Positions 8,977 to 17,305 of a stretch of DNA of 64,000 bases are shown here, piece after piece; position 1 is the stretch's first letter, and each line of letters starts with the position of its first letter. Under the pieces are notes generated by a model that saw nothing but the letters and a program-made list of their open reading frames with translations, made no database searches and was not told the DNA's origin. This stretch comes from Oscillospiraceae bacterium. GTDB taxonomy: Bacteria > Bacillota > Clostridia > Oscillospirales > Oscillospiraceae. The stretch spans positions 1 to 64,000 of the forward strand of contig JAFYAQ010000022.1 of NCBI GenBank assembly GCA_017540645.1. Direction: 5' to 3'. Position numbers and translations under genes: made by a program.

Positions 8977-9004
8977 AAGCGGCGGGGAAAACCGCTGCTT
9001 TTTG
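8977..9004 (+). terminator. Terminator of the pucR-ftsEX operon
   Basis: Stem AAGCGGCGG (8977-8985) pairs with CCGCTGCTT (8992-9000) with one G-U pair, followed by a run of five T. It lies 20 bp after the S41 stop codon. Confidence 0.75.
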
Positions 9005-9049
9005 GCCGTATATCGTTGTTTTTATTCATAAATCAGGGAAAGACATTCC

Positions 9050-9078
9050 TTGACATTTGAACGCTGTGACCGTATAAT
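9050..9078 (+). promoter_or_regulatory. Consensus sigma-70 promoter for greA-lysS
   Basis: A perfect TTGACA (9050-9055) and a perfect TATAAT (9073-9078) have the ideal 17-bp spacing, about 50 bp upstream of the greA start. Confidence 0.9.
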
Positions 9079-9130
9079 TAACAAACGCCTGCGGCCTTTT
9101 TACACATAAGCCTTGAAAGGAATGATTCAC

Positions 9131-9604
9131 ATGGCAATCGACAGCCGTTACAGAATGAGCCAGGAGCGTAAACACGAGCTGGAAAAGGAACTGGAGTACC
9201 TGCAGACCGTCCGGGAGAAGGAGATCGCCGAGCAGATCAAAGAAGCCCGCTCTTTCGGTGACCTTTCCGAGAACAGCGAGTATGACGAAGCGAAAAACGA
9301 GCAGGGCAAGCTCTACTCCAAGATCGCGGAGATCAAGGATCTGATCGAAAATGCGGTGATCACCGAGAACGGGACCGGCAACACCGTCGTCATGGGCAGC
9401 CGCATCACCATCCGGGAGGTCGGCGAGAGCGAGGAAGAGACCTTTGTCATCGTGGGCAGCCAGGAGGCCGACCCCCTCAAAGGCCGCATCTCTGACGAGT
9501 CTCCCATCGGCCGGGCTCTTATGGGCCATGCCCAGGGGGAGACCGTTGCCATGGACGCGCCTATGGGCGTGATCCGCTACGAAATACTCAGTATTGAAAA
9601 TTAA
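9131..9604 (+). CDS. greA: Transcription elongation factor GreA
   Basis: A 157-residue GreA. The N-terminal coiled coil (about 8-75) carries the tip motif GDLSENSEYDEAK, whose acidic residues enter the RNA polymerase secondary channel and stimulate cleavage of backtracked transcripts. The C-terminal FKBP-like domain ends in PMGVIRYEILSIEN. I chose the ATG at 9131 because AAAGGA lies about 10 bases upstream and the product then starts like GreA; an in-frame TTG at 9113 overlaps that site. It is followed 18 bp later by lysS, a pairing common in Clostridia, and both are driven by the consensus promoter upstream. Confidence 0.95.
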   Translation: MAIDSRYRMSQERKHELEKELEYLQTVREKEIAEQIKEARSFGDLSENSEYDEAKNEQGKLYSKIAEIKDLIENAVITENGTGNTVVMGSRITIREVGESEEETFVIVGSQEADPLKGRISDESPIGRALMGHAQGETVAMDAPMGVIRYEILSIEN

Positions 9605-9622
9605 CTACAGGAGATAGAGAAA

Positions 9623-11119
9623 ATGGCAGAAGGAAGCATTACCACCGCCAATGAGGCGGAGAGCAGCCAGCTGCTGCAGATCCGCCGGGACAAGCTCCAC
9701 GCACTGAAGGCGGCAGGGAAGGACCCCTATCAGATCACAAGCTTCGACCAGGACGCCCACGCCCGGCAGATCCGGGAGAACTATGACGAGTACGAGGAAA
9801 AAACCGTCCGCATCGCCGGTCGAATGATGAGCAAGCGCGTCATGGGAAAGGCATCCTTCTGCACGGTCAAAGACCTCTCCGGCACCCTGCAGGTCTATGT
9901 CTCCCGGAATGATCTGGGGGATGAGGCCTATGCCGATTTCAAAAAGCTGGATGTGGGCGACAATATCGGCGTCACCGGCTTTGTCTTCAAGACCAAGACC
10001 GGGGAGATCAGCGTCCACGCCTCCCAGGTCCTGCTGCTGACCAAGGCTCTCCAGGTCCTGCCTGAGAAGTACCACGGCATGACCAACACGGATCTGCGCT
10101 ACCGCCAGCGGTATGTGGACCTGTTCATGAACGACGAGGCCCGGGACACCTTTGTCAAGCGCTCCCAAATCGTCCGGGAGATCCGCAATTTCCTGGACGG
10201 GCGGGGCTTTCTGGAGGTGGAGACGCCTCTGCTGGTGGCCAATGCCGGCGGCGCCGCTGCCCGCCCCTTCTTCACCCACTACAACGCCCTGAATCAGGAT
10301 CTGAAGCTGCGCATCTCTCTGGAGCTGTATCTGAAGCGCCTGATCGTGGGCGGCATGGAGCGTGTCTACGAGATCGGCCGCGTTTTCCGCAACGAGGGAC
10401 TGGATACCCGGCATAACCCGGAATTCACCCTCCTGGAGCTCTACCAGGCCTATACGGACTATAACGGCATGATGGAGCTGACCGAGGCCATGTACCGCCA
10501 TGTGTCGGAAAAGGTCCTGGGCACCACGAAGATCAACTACTGCGGTGTGGATATCGACTTTTCTCAGCCCTTCCGCCGTATCAGCATGATCGAGGCGGTC
10601 CGGGAATACTCCGGTGTGGACTTTGATGCGATCAATACTCTGGAGGAGGCCCGTCAGGCGGCCCGGGAGCATCATATCGAGTATGCCGAGCGCCACAAGT
10701 GGGGCGACATCGTCAACCTCTTCTTCGAGACCTATTGTGAGGCGAAGATGATCCAGCCCACCTTTGTGTGCGATCACCCTCTGGACGTCTCGCCGCTGAC
10801 GAAGAAAAAGCCCTCCGATCCCCGGCTGGTGGAGCGCTTTGAGCTGTTTATCAACGGGTCGGAGATGGCCAACGCCTATTCCGAGCTGAACGATCCGGAG
10901 GACCAGCGGGAGCGCTTCAAGGAGCAGGAGCGGATGCTCTCCCAGGGCGACGAGGAGGCTAACACCACCGATGAGGACTTCCTCCGGGCTCTGGAGTACG
11001 GCATGCCCCCCACGGGCGGTATCGGCTACGGCATCGACCGTATGGTCATGCTGCTGACAAACTCCACCGCCATCCGCGATGTGCTGCTGTTCCCGACCAT
11101 GAAACCGGAGAATAACTGA
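9623..11119 (+). CDS. lysS: Lysyl-tRNA synthetase, class II
   Basis: A 498-residue class II LysRS that charges tRNA-Lys. The N-terminal OB-fold anticodon-binding domain covers about 55-155 (VRIAGRMMSKRVMGKASF). The catalytic core has motif 1 around FLDGRGFLEVETP, motif 2 at ERVYEIGRVFRNEG followed by the lysine-specific TRHNPEFT, and motif 3 at PPTGGIGYGIDRMVML. Length and ending (RDVLLFPTMKP) are normal. The ribosome binding site is AGGAGA and the gene follows greA in one transcript. Nothing is unusual apart from the two similar hairpin terminators and hairpin-rich DNA downstream. Confidence 0.97.
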   Translation: MAEGSITTANEAESSQLLQIRRDKLHALKAAGKDPYQITSFDQDAHARQIRENYDEYEEKTVRIAGRMMSKRVMGKASFCTVKDLSGTLQVYVSRNDLGDEAYADFKKLDVGDNIGVTGFVFKTKTGEISVHASQVLLLTKALQVLPEKYHGMTNTDLRYRQRYVDLFMNDEARDTFVKRSQIVREIRNFLDGRGFLEVETPLLVANAGGAAARPFFTHYNALNQDLKLRISLELYLKRLIVGGMERVYEIGRVFRNEGLDTRHNPEFTLLELYQAYTDYNGMMELTEAMYRHVSEKVLGTTKINYCGVDIDFSQPFRRISMIEAVREYSGVDFDAINTLEEARQAAREHHIEYAERHKWGDIVNLFFETYCEAKMIQPTFVCDHPLDVSPLTKKKPSDPRLVERFELFINGSEMANAYSELNDPEDQRERFKEQERMLSQGDEEANTTDEDFLRALEYGMPPTGGIGYGIDRMVMLLTNSTAIRDVLLFPTMKPENN

Positions 11120-11126
11120 AATAAAC

Positions 11127-11160
11127 GAAAAGCACCCTGTACCGAAACAGGGCGCTTTTC
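11127..11160 (+). terminator. lysS terminator (first copy of a duplicated hairpin)
   Basis: GAAAAGCACCCTGT (11127-11140) and ACAGGGCGCTTTTC (11147-11160) form a stem with one mismatch around the loop ACCGAA, ending in a T-rich run. An almost identical hairpin with the same loop recurs at 11389-11420. Confidence 0.8.
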
Positions 11161-11388
11161 TTCAGTTTGTCAAAGAAGTCTCGCAGAGTTTGCGCCCGCC
11201 CTAAAGGACTAGCTCTGCGTCGCAGGCGCAAATAGAGTATGGATTGTTTTCTCCGGCGGCATGTACGTCGGAGAAAACACATTTCGGCCTGCAAACGTGG
11301 GAATTGTGCGCCGACAGCGCACAATGACTGCGCTGCAGCAGGCCGCAGTCTTTTCAAAAAAGTGGCTTTGCCACTTTTTTGACAGTCA
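11161..11388. repeat. Hairpin-dense intergenic block between two near-identical terminators
   Basis: No convincing gene is present. The stretch contains a chain of perfect inverted repeats: CGCAGAG (11182-11188) with CTCTGCG (11213-11219); TTTGCGCC (11189-11196) with GGCGCAAA (11225-11232), crossing the first pair so that a pseudoknot is possible; TGTTTTCTCCG (11245-11255) with 11269-11279; ATTGTGCGC (11303-11311) with 11317-11325; GACTGCG (11326-11332) with 11344-11350; and an 11-bp stem 11356-11366/11370-11380 with T-tract. It is flanked by copies of the same terminator. It could be a palindromic repeat element (REP/MITE-like), or a structured RNA read through from lysS. Confidence 0.55.
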
Positions 11389-11422
11389 AAAAGCACCCTG
11401 TACCGAAACAGGGTGCTTTTCT
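11389..11422 (+). terminator. Second copy of the lysS-type terminator
   Basis: AAAAGCACCCTGT (11389-11401) and ACAGGGTGCTTTT (11408-11420) form a perfect 13-bp stem with the loop ACCGAA, the same loop and nearly the same arms as the hairpin at 11127-11160. The arrangement suggests duplication of the terminator, or insertion of the block between them with duplication of the end. Confidence 0.8.
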
Positions 11423-11520
11423 TATATCCCCCAAAGGCGGCGGATTGCGCCACGGCATCGGCATGGAGAAACTGCGCTCCCTCCGCAGCCGCGGCGCGAT
11501 AAGCAAAATCAACGCTGTTA

Positions 11521-11550
11521 TTGCATAAATCCGGGGAAATGTGGTAGAAT
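11521..11550 (+). promoter_or_regulatory. Possible promoter for the nucleotidyltransferase gene
   Basis: TTGCAT (11521-11526) and TAGAAT (11545-11550) are spaced by 18 bp and lie about 130 bp upstream of the gene start. The match is moderate. Confidence 0.45.
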
Positions 11551-11678
11551 GCCCTTGGCCTGCCGGAATCCGGCGGAGAAAATGCATGGCCTATAAAAAT
11601 GACCGCGGAACCGTGTGTCCTGGGACACAAAATGGCCTGCGGCATCGGGATTTGAATTGTTTTTAAAGGATCGACGTT

Positions 11679-12299
11679 ATGGAGATTGCCGATAAAGTCA
11701 TTGAGTATCTGTTAAAAACGTATCAGCCGGAGGCGATCGTTGTCTACGGGTCCTTCGTGGATGGCAGCGCGAATGAAAACAGCGATTTTGACGCGCTTGT
11801 GATTGGCGGCCATGCAAAGAAACATGACTCCTCCCTGATCGGAGATACTGTCTTGGACGTGTTCGTATATCCGCCGGACACATTTGAATCGGAATATGCT
11901 CCGGAAGAATTCGTACAGATCCATGATGGAAGGATCATTCTGGATAAAAACGGAGCGGCAGAGCGGCTGCAAAAAAGAGTTCTTGCCTACATCGAAGGCA
12001 GTCCGAAGAAGACGGCAGAGGAAATACGGCAGGAACTGGATTGGTGTGGTAAAATGCTCTCCAGAACAGCGCGCGGCGATACAGAGGGCTTTTATCGTTG
12101 GCACTGGCTCTTGTTTGACAGTCTGGAAATCTATTTTGATATCAAAGGTCTATACTTCTATGGTCCGAAAAAAGCCCTGCGTTATTTGGCAAAGACAGAC
12201 CCCGAGGCTTTCCGTATTTATTCGGATGCGTTAAGGGAGCTGGATCGGGATGATCTGTCAGAATGGATCGGCTGCCTGGAACGAATGGGAAATGGTTGA
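11679..12299 (+). CDS. MNT-type nucleotidyltransferase domain protein
   Basis: A 206-residue protein. The N-terminus has the minimal nucleotidyltransferase signature: VVYGSFVDGSANENSDFDALV, that is GS followed by SDFD with two metal-binding acids, near residues 22-43, and a third acid is likely at Asp58 (VLDVFVY). The C-terminal 110 residues are helical, without a motif I recognise; HEPN-like or substrate-binding roles are possible. Such proteins transfer a nucleotide to antibiotics, proteins or RNA (kanamycin nucleotidyltransferase, MntA). No HEPN toxin partner is encoded next door. It lies in a short accessory group with a chloramphenicol-acetyltransferase-like gene, so drug modification is a possibility but unproven. 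The substrate is unknown. Confidence 0.75.
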   Translation: MEIADKVIEYLLKTYQPEAIVVYGSFVDGSANENSDFDALVIGGHAKKHDSSLIGDTVLDVFVYPPDTFESEYAPEEFVQIHDGRIILDKNGAAERLQKRVLAYIEGSPKKTAEEIRQELDWCGKMLSRTARGDTEGFYRWHWLLFDSLEIYFDIKGLYFYGPKKALRYLAKTDPEAFRIYSDALRELDRDDLSEWIGCLERMGNG

Positions 12300-12383
12300 A
12301 AGTATTCCGGTTTTTCGCCATTGCGTGATGATCCCCTATGAATCGTCTTTTTCATTTTTTATCCAACAAAACGGAGATGTCAT

Positions 12384-12839
12384 ATGCGCTTTAAACACAC
12401 GAACCGCCCCGGCTTTTGGCTGGGCTTTATCGACTTCTTCACCGCGGGACTGTTCTTCCTCCTTTATATGCCCTTCGGCGGACTGCAGGAGGAATTGGAT
12501 GAGATCCTGGGCAGAAGGACCCAGCGCTACGCCGTCGCCTACCTTTGGGGGATCCCCACACTGTTCGTTTATCCCATTATCTGGATGGCGCGGATCGCCG
12601 AAGAATTGAAGGCCAAGGCCATGGAGCTGGGCATAGAAGGTCCGTATACCTCCTGGTGGCATATGTTCGGGTGGAATACCTTCGGACTGCTTCTCCTGGG
12701 CCCGGCAGTGGCCACGCATCGCTTTTTTTATACGCTCAACAAGATCGAGAGGGAACTGAATGCCCGAAACCGGGAGAGACCCGTTGGATTGGATTTGGAC
12801 CGGACAGGGGAACGGGAGGACAGCGCCGGTGAGCTATAG
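12384..12839 (+). CDS. DUF4234-like small membrane protein
   Basis: A 151-residue protein with three apparent membrane segments: about 10-31 (FWLGFIDFFTAGLFFLLYMPF), 51-70 (VAYLWGIPTLFVYPIIWM) and 91-112 (TFGLLLLGPAVATHRFFYTL). The spacing and the pattern of a short aromatic-rich segment followed by a Trp and charged helix (EELKAKAMELG) resemble DUF4234 proteins, which have no known function. The C-terminal tail is polar and charged. RBS is CGGAGA. Its stop codon overlaps the GTG start of the next gene by 11 bp, indicating translational coupling with the acetyltransferase. Confidence 0.55.
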   Translation: MRFKHTNRPGFWLGFIDFFTAGLFFLLYMPFGGLQEELDEILGRRTQRYAVAYLWGIPTLFVYPIIWMARIAEELKAKAMELGIEGPYTSWWHMFGWNTFGLLLLGPAVATHRFFYTLNKIERELNARNRERPVGLDLDRTGEREDSAGEL

Positions 12840-13491
12840 GGTGATCGACAGGGAGACATACTATCGCAAGGATGTGTTTCGCCATTTTTCGGAAGATTGC
12901 CGCTGCTCCACGTCCATGACGGCAAGAATCGACGTTACGGATCTTGCGGCCTGTTCCCGGAGAACCGGGACGAAATTCAGCATCAATTTTCTGTACATCC
13001 TCTCCAAGGTGCTGAATTCCCGGGAGGACTACCGGATGGGGTATCTCTGGCAGACGGATGAGCTGATCTGTTATGACGTGATCCATCCCACCCAGTATGT
13101 CTTCCATGAGGATACGGAGACCTGCACTCCGGTGTACACAGAGTATCAGGAGGACTATGCTACCTTTTACGCCGGCGCGCTGCGGGATCTGGAGGCGGCA
13201 AAGAAAACCAGGGATTACGGTCTGGATTCGGCGAACCATCCCAACTGGTTTGACGCCTCGTTTATCCCCTGGCTTTCCTATGATTCCCTGCATATTGAGC
13301 TCCCGGACGGATATTTGTATTTCTCGCCGATCATCAATTGGGGCAAATACAGGGAAGAGGGCGGCAGACTGGTCATGCCCGTGAGTGTCCGCTTGAACCA
13401 TGCGGTCGCCGACGGGTATCTGGTCGCCAGGGTGTTTTACCTTCTGGAGCGAGAGATCAAAGCGTTTGTGGAAGAATACGATAAACAATAA
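12829..13491 (+). CDS. Chloramphenicol O-acetyltransferase-like enzyme (type A family)
   Basis: A 220-residue protein of CAT length and fold. It shows the family N-terminus (YRVIDRETYYRKDVFRHF), the KFSINFLYILSKV helix and the catalytic motif NHAVADGYLVARVF, in which His191 is the expected base and Asp195 the structural partner. CAT usually has HH before this AV-CDG motif; here the first His is Asn. CATs acetylate chloramphenicol from acetyl-CoA, but many chromosomal CAT-like proteins act on other acceptors. The GTG at 12829 is preferred because GGGAGG lies 8 bases upstream and it gives normal length; an upstream in-frame ATG at 12760 would add 23 atypical residues. It is coupled to the preceding membrane-protein gene. 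Resistance is possible but not shown. Confidence 0.82.
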   Translation: MSYRVIDRETYYRKDVFRHFSEDCRCSTSMTARIDVTDLAACSRRTGTKFSINFLYILSKVLNSREDYRMGYLWQTDELICYDVIHPTQYVFHEDTETCTPVYTEYQEDYATFYAGALRDLEAAKKTRDYGLDSANHPNWFDASFIPWLSYDSLHIELPDGYLYFSPIINWGKYREEGGRLVMPVSVRLNHAVADGYLVARVFYLLEREIKAFVEEYDKQ

Positions 13492-13531
13492 GCTTTTTCC
13501 TGACGACGTGAAAACGCATACGGAAAGCAAG

Positions 13532-13585
13532 ACCGCCGGAAAAACGGCAGCCCCGGCTGGGCCGCAGTTCCCGGCGGTACTTTTT
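13532..13585 (+). terminator. Probable terminator after the CAT-like gene
   Basis: ACCGCCGG (13532-13539) pairs with CCGGCGGT (13571-13578), followed by ACTTTTT; the loop contains a smaller CAGCC/GGCTG hairpin. Outside it, GCATACGG (from 13516) and CCGTATGC (13600-13607) extend an interrupted inverted repeat. The rest of 13492-13642 holds no gene that I can see. Confidence 0.6.
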
Positions 13586-13642
13586 GCCGCGGGCTTGCCG
13601 TATGCCGGAAGCCGACGCCGCGGCGCCTTTCTCCCTCTTTGC

Positions 13643-13672
13643 TTGACAAATCTTCCCATATGGTCCTATAAT
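13643..13672 (+). promoter_or_regulatory. Consensus promoter for metY-metA
   Basis: TTGACA (13643-13648) and TATAAT (13667-13672) with an 18-bp spacer lie just upstream of the AAGGAG site (13689-13694) and the metY ATG. The leader is only about 25 nt, leaving no room for a SAM riboswitch or T-box. Confidence 0.85.
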
Positions 13673-13704
13673 CATTTTATTTCATTCTAAGGAGATGCCG
13701 ATAT

Positions 13705-14988
13705 ATGAGCTACCGTATAGAGACGACCTGCGTACAGGGCGGCTATACCCCCGGCAACGGCGAGCCCCGCCAGATCCCCATCGTCCAGTCCACCACCTTC
13801 AAATACGCCACCAGCGAGGCCATGGGCAAGCTCTTCGACCTGGAGGACAACGGATATTTCTATACCCGTCTCCAGAATCCCACCAACGACCATGTGGCTG
13901 CCAAGATCGCCCAGCTGGAGGGCGGCACCGCCGCCATGCTCACCAGCTCCGGCCAGGCCGCCAGCTTCTTCTCCATGTTCAATCTCTGCTCCTGCGGCGA
14001 CCATATCGTGGCCAGCTCCACCATCTACGGCGGGACCTTCAACCTGATCTCCGTCACCATGGCGCGCATGGGCATCTCCGCCACCTTTGTGGACCCTGAC
14101 TGCACCGAGGAGGAGCTGAACGCCGCCTTCCGGCCCAACACCAAATGCGTCTTTGGCGAGACCATCGCCAACCCGGCTCTCACGGTGCTGGATATCGAAA
14201 AATTCGCCCGGGCCGCCCATGCCCACGGGGTGCCCCTCATCGTGGACAACACCTTCCCCACGCCTGTGGGCTGCCGCCCCATTGAGTGGGGCGCGGATAT
14301 CGTCACCCATTCCACCACCAAGTACATGGACGGCCACGGTGTCGCCGTGGGCGGCGCCATCGTGGACTCCGGCAAATTCGACTGGATGGCCCACGCGGAA
14401 AAATTCCCCGGCCTGACCACCCCGGACGAGAGCTATCACGGCATCACCTACGCCGAGAAATTCGGCATGGCCGGCGCCTTCATCACCAAGTGCACCGCCC
14501 AGCTCATGCGGGACTTCGGCGCGATCCAGTCCCCCCAAAACGCCTTTTACCTGAATCTGGGCCTGGAGAGCCTCCATGTCCGCATGGCCCGCCACTGTGA
14601 AAACGGCCAGGCCGTGGCGGAGTTCCTGGCAGGTCATCCCAAGGTGGCCAAGGTCACTTACCCCGGCCTGCCCGGGGACAAGTACCACGCTCTGGCCCAG
14701 AAGTACCTGCCCAACGGTTCCTGCGGCGTGGTGTCCTTCGATCTGAAGGGCGGCCGACAGGCGGCAAGCGTTTTCATGAAGAATCTGAAGCTTGCGGCCA
14801 TCGAGACCCATGTGGCCGACGCCCGCACCTGCTGCCTCAACCCCGCCACCTCCACCCATCGCCAGATGACGGACGAGCAGCTGGCCGCCGCCGGCATCCC
14901 CGCGGGACTGGTGCGCATGTCCTGCGGTCTGGAGAACAAGAACGACCTGATCGAAGATATTGCCCAGGCGCTGGACGCCGTGGAGTAA
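13705..14988 (+). CDS. metY: O-acetylhomoserine sulfhydrylase (aminocarboxypropyltransferase)
   Basis: A 427-residue PLP enzyme of the Cys/Met metabolism family. It joins O-acetylhomoserine and sulfide to make homocysteine and acetate. Visible are the family N-terminus ([26 protein letters not shown], given in part), the cofactor-contacting YTRLQNPT and SSGQAA motifs, the VDNTFPTP Asp, and the PLP lysine in [11 protein letters not shown] (about residue 212). Length near 430, longer than cystathionine synthases, and the neighbouring metA that supplies the acetylated substrate favour MetY. It begins 25 nt after its promoter and is followed 10 bp later by metA. Confidence 0.95.
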   Translation: MSYRIETTCVQGGYTPGNGEPRQIPIVQSTTFKYATSEAMGKLFDLEDNGYFYTRLQNPTNDHVAAKIAQLEGGTAAMLTSSGQAASFFSMFNLCSCGDHIVASSTIYGGTFNLISVTMARMGISATFVDPDCTEEELNAAFRPNTKCVFGETIANPALTVLDIEKFARAAHAHGVPLIVDNTFPTPVGCRPIEWGADIVTHSTTKYMDGHGVAVGGAIVDSGKFDWMAHAEKFPGLTTPDESYHGITYAEKFGMAGAFITKCTAQLMRDFGAIQSPQNAFYLNLGLESLHVRMARHCENGQAVAEFLAGHPKVAKVTYPGLPGDKYHALAQKYLPNGSCGVVSFDLKGGRQAASVFMKNLKLAAIETHVADARTCCLNPATSTHRQMTDEQLAAAGIPAGLVRMSCGLENKNDLIEDIAQALDAVE

Positions 14989-14998
14989 AGGAAAAAAT

Positions 14999-15940
14999 AT
15001 GCCCATCAAAATTCCCAATCAGCTTCCCGCCACCGCTACGCTGACGCGGGAGAACATCTTCGTCATGACGGAGACCCGCGCCGTCACCCAGGACATCCGT
15101 CCGCTGCATATCCTGCTGTTGAATCTCATGCCCACCAAGATCGAGACGGAAACCCAACTGGCCCGGGTGCTGGGAAACTCTCCTCTCCAGATCGAGCTGG
15201 AGCTGATCGCCCCGACGGGGCACGTCCCCAAGAATACGCCGCCGGAGCATATGCTGGCCTTCTACAAGTCCTTTGACGATGTCAGGGACCGCTACTTTGA
15301 CGGCCTGGTGATCACCGGCGCGCCGGTGGAGCATCTGCCCTTTGAGCAGGTCGATTACTGGCCGGAGCTTTGTCAGATCATGGAGTGGTCCAAGACCCAT
15401 GTACACTCCACCCTGCATATCTGCTGGGGCGCCCAGGCCGCGCTCTACTACCACTACGGTATCGAAAAGCACCAGCTGCCCGGCAAGCTCTTCGGCGTGT
15501 TCCACCATACGGTGGAGGACCCGAACTATATCCTCTTCCGGGGCTTCGACGACCAATTCTGGGTGCCCCACTCCCGCAACACCACCGTGACCCGGGAGGA
15601 TATCGAGGCCGTGCCCGAACTGAAGATCCTTGCCGCCTCCGAGGAGGCGGGGGTCTACGCTGTCAAGACCGATGGCGGGCGGCAGGTGTACCTGATGGGC
15701 CACGCGGAGTACGACCGGGACACGCTGAAAAAAGAGTATCTCCGGGATGTGGCCGCCGGCGTCCCCATCGAGCGGCCGAAGAATTATTTTCCCGACGACG
15801 ATCCCACCCGGGAGCCGGTGGTCACCTGGCGCTCCTGCGCCCATCTGCTCTACGGCAACTGGCTCAACTACTGCGTCTACCAGACCGTCCCCTACGATAT
15901 CCGGGATATCGAGAAGGGCGTGCGGACAGAGACGCTTTGA
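14999..15940 (+). CDS. metA: Homoserine O-acetyltransferase (MetA type)
   Basis: A 313-residue MetA-family enzyme acylating homoserine as the first committed step to methionine. Cys142 (HICWGAQAA) is the nucleophile at the family's usual number, and GHAEYD and [10 protein letters not shown] are further conserved motifs. Residue 111 is Glu (TGAPVEH); Glu at this position is known to favour acetyl-CoA, Gly succinyl-CoA, so the product should be O-acetylhomoserine, matching metY upstream. I chose the ATG at 14999 ([11 protein letters not shown]), the normal family start, 10 bp after the metY stop with AAAGGA before it. A GC-rich hairpin follows. Confidence 0.95.
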   Translation: MPIKIPNQLPATATLTRENIFVMTETRAVTQDIRPLHILLLNLMPTKIETETQLARVLGNSPLQIELELIAPTGHVPKNTPPEHMLAFYKSFDDVRDRYFDGLVITGAPVEHLPFEQVDYWPELCQIMEWSKTHVHSTLHICWGAQAALYYHYGIEKHQLPGKLFGVFHHTVEDPNYILFRGFDDQFWVPHSRNTTVTREDIEAVPELKILAASEEAGVYAVKTDGGRQVYLMGHAEYDRDTLKKEYLRDVAAGVPIERPKNYFPDDDPTREPVVTWRSCAHLLYGNWLNYCVYQTVPYDIRDIEKGVRTETL

Positions 15941-15942
15941 CC

Positions 15943-15969
15943 GCTGCGGGGGTGAGAGCCCCCCGCAGC
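15943..15969 (+). other. GC-rich hairpin after metA
   Basis: GCTGCGGGGG (15943-15952) pairs with CCCCCGCAGC (15960-15969). There is no T-run after it, so it may stabilise the mRNA end or act as a weak terminator. Confidence 0.5.
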
Positions 15970-16045
15970 GCTGTCGTATGACATAGGAATGATGCCCGTT
16001 ACAGAGACGTAAAGCCAGGCTTCTATAAAAAAGTGTTAAGGACTA

Positions 16046-16075
16046 TTGACAAGTCCTCTGCCTTTGGACTATAGT
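16046..16075 (+). promoter_or_regulatory. Promoter of the TAXI-TRAP operon
   Basis: TTGACA (16046-16051) and TATAGT (16070-16075) with an 18-bp spacer. The expected start, near 16082, lies only a few bases before a strong hairpin with T-run. Confidence 0.8.
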
Positions 16076-16087
16076 ATGCGTGTGAAC

Positions 16088-16132
16088 AAAGGCGTTCATT
16101 TGGGTAGGTCTGCCCGAATGAACGCCTTTTTT
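16088..16132 (+). terminator. Promoter-proximal terminator (possible attenuator) before the TAXI gene
   Basis: AAAGGCGTTCATTTGGG (16088-16104) pairs with CCCGAATGAACGCCTTT (16113-16129) with a single T-G wobble, followed by more T to 16132. It lies between the promoter at 16046-16075 and the AAAGGAG site at 16151-16157, so transcripts from that promoter must pass it before the gene. Confidence 0.75.
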
Positions 16133-16166
16133 GCTTTACAATCATTTAGTAAAGGAGCGATCTACG

Positions 16167-17246
16167 ATGAAACGAATCATGGCTATCCTTCTGGCGCTTG
16201 GAATGCTGTTCTCGCTGGCAGCCTGCGGCGGGAGCGCCCCCAGCCAGCCAGCGCCGGCTCCGGCGGCTCCGGCGTCCTCCGGCACGGAGGAGGCGGCCCC
16301 TGCCACCGGCGGCGATGAGGCGGCGGCCCCTGCCGAGGTCAAGGGCCTGACAGAGGCGGAACGCAAGAAGGAATTCATTACGGTTGGCACCGGCCCCACC
16401 TCCGGCATCTATTACCCCATCGGCGGCGCTTTTGCCACCGCGCTGAAGGACTACGGCTACGCCACCTCCGCTGAGGCCACCAACGCCACCGGCCAGAATA
16501 TCCAGAACATTCTCAACGGTGACTGCGAGATCGCTATCGCCATGCAGGACGCCGTCATGCAGGCTTACACCGCCAGCGGCGCCTATGAGGGCAAAGAAGC
16601 TGCCAGCGACCTGCGCGCCCTGATGCGCCTGTGGCCCAACTACGTACAGCTGGTCACCACCGCCGGCACCGGCATCAAGAGCGTGGAGGACCTGCGCGGC
16701 AAGCGTGTGGGCGTGGGCGCGGCCAACTCCGGCGTGGAGATCAACGCCCGGATGATCCTGGCGGCCTACGGCATCACTTACGACGATATCCAGCCCGACT
16801 ACCTGGCCTACGGCGAGGCCATCGATAACATGAAGAACGGCCAGTGCGACGCGGTGTTCGTCACCTCCGGTCTGCCCAACGCCACGGTCATGGAGCTGGG
16901 CGTCCAGTATGACATGGTCATCGTCCCCATCGACGGCGAGGGCCGTGAGAAGCTGGTCAGCGAATATCCCTACTACGCCAAGACCGTCATCCCCGCGGGC
17001 ACCTACAATAACACCGAGGATGTGGAGGGCGTTTTCGTCTACAACATCATGCTGGTGCGCAAGGACCTGAGCGACGCCATGGTCTATGATATCCTGGAGG
17101 GCGTTTTCGCCAACATCTCCACCATCAAGGCCTCCCACAACGCCGCCAACAAGAACATCGACATCACCTTCGGTGTGGACGACATCCAGCTCCCCCTGCA
17201 CCCCGGTGCGGAGGCGTTCTGGAGAGACAACGGTTATATCAGCTGA
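16167..17246 (+). CDS. TAXI family TRAP transporter substrate-binding lipoprotein
   Basis: A 359-residue binding protein. The signal peptide ends in a lipobox (SLAACGG), so it is anchored to the outer membrane face by the Cys near residue 20. A Pro/Ala/Ser linker follows, then the binding domain with the TAXI hallmarks GTGPTSGIYYPIGGAFA, TNATGQNIQNILNGD and GKRVGVGAANSGVEI. Family members bind glutamate, 2-oxoglutarate or other dicarboxylates, but the ligand here is unknown. I chose the ATG at 16167, preceded by AAAGGAG, over upstream in-frame codons. It starts the operon with DUF1850 and fused permease genes, the usual TAXI set. Confidence 0.93.
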   Translation: MKRIMAILLALGMLFSLAACGGSAPSQPAPAPAAPASSGTEEAAPATGGDEAAAPAEVKGLTEAERKKEFITVGTGPTSGIYYPIGGAFATALKDYGYATSAEATNATGQNIQNILNGDCEIAIAMQDAVMQAYTASGAYEGKEAASDLRALMRLWPNYVQLVTTAGTGIKSVEDLRGKRVGVGAANSGVEINARMILAAYGITYDDIQPDYLAYGEAIDNMKNGQCDAVFVTSGLPNATVMELGVQYDMVIVPIDGEGREKLVSEYPYYAKTVIPAGTYNNTEDVEGVFVYNIMLVRKDLSDAMVYDILEGVFANISTIKASHNAANKNIDITFGVDDIQLPLHPGAEAFWRDNGYIS

Positions 17247-17305
17247 CGCCGCCATGACAGCGCGGGAGACCTCCGCGTCTCCCGCGCTTCGCCGTTTTTT
17301 GCCGT

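Noticed and set aside
11046..11645. Open frames across the lysS end and the intergenic block, both strands
   Set aside because: They run through two terminators and a series of perfect inverted repeats and have no family resemblance or ribosome binding site.
12760..12828. Upstream ATG extending the CAT-like protein
   Set aside because: It adds 23 residues unlike the family and lies within the preceding gene; the GTG at 12829 has a good GGGAGG site.
13492..13704. SAM riboswitch or T-box ahead of metY-metA
   Set aside because: The promoter lies only about 30 bp before the gene; structured DNA upstream of it looks like the terminator of the previous gene.
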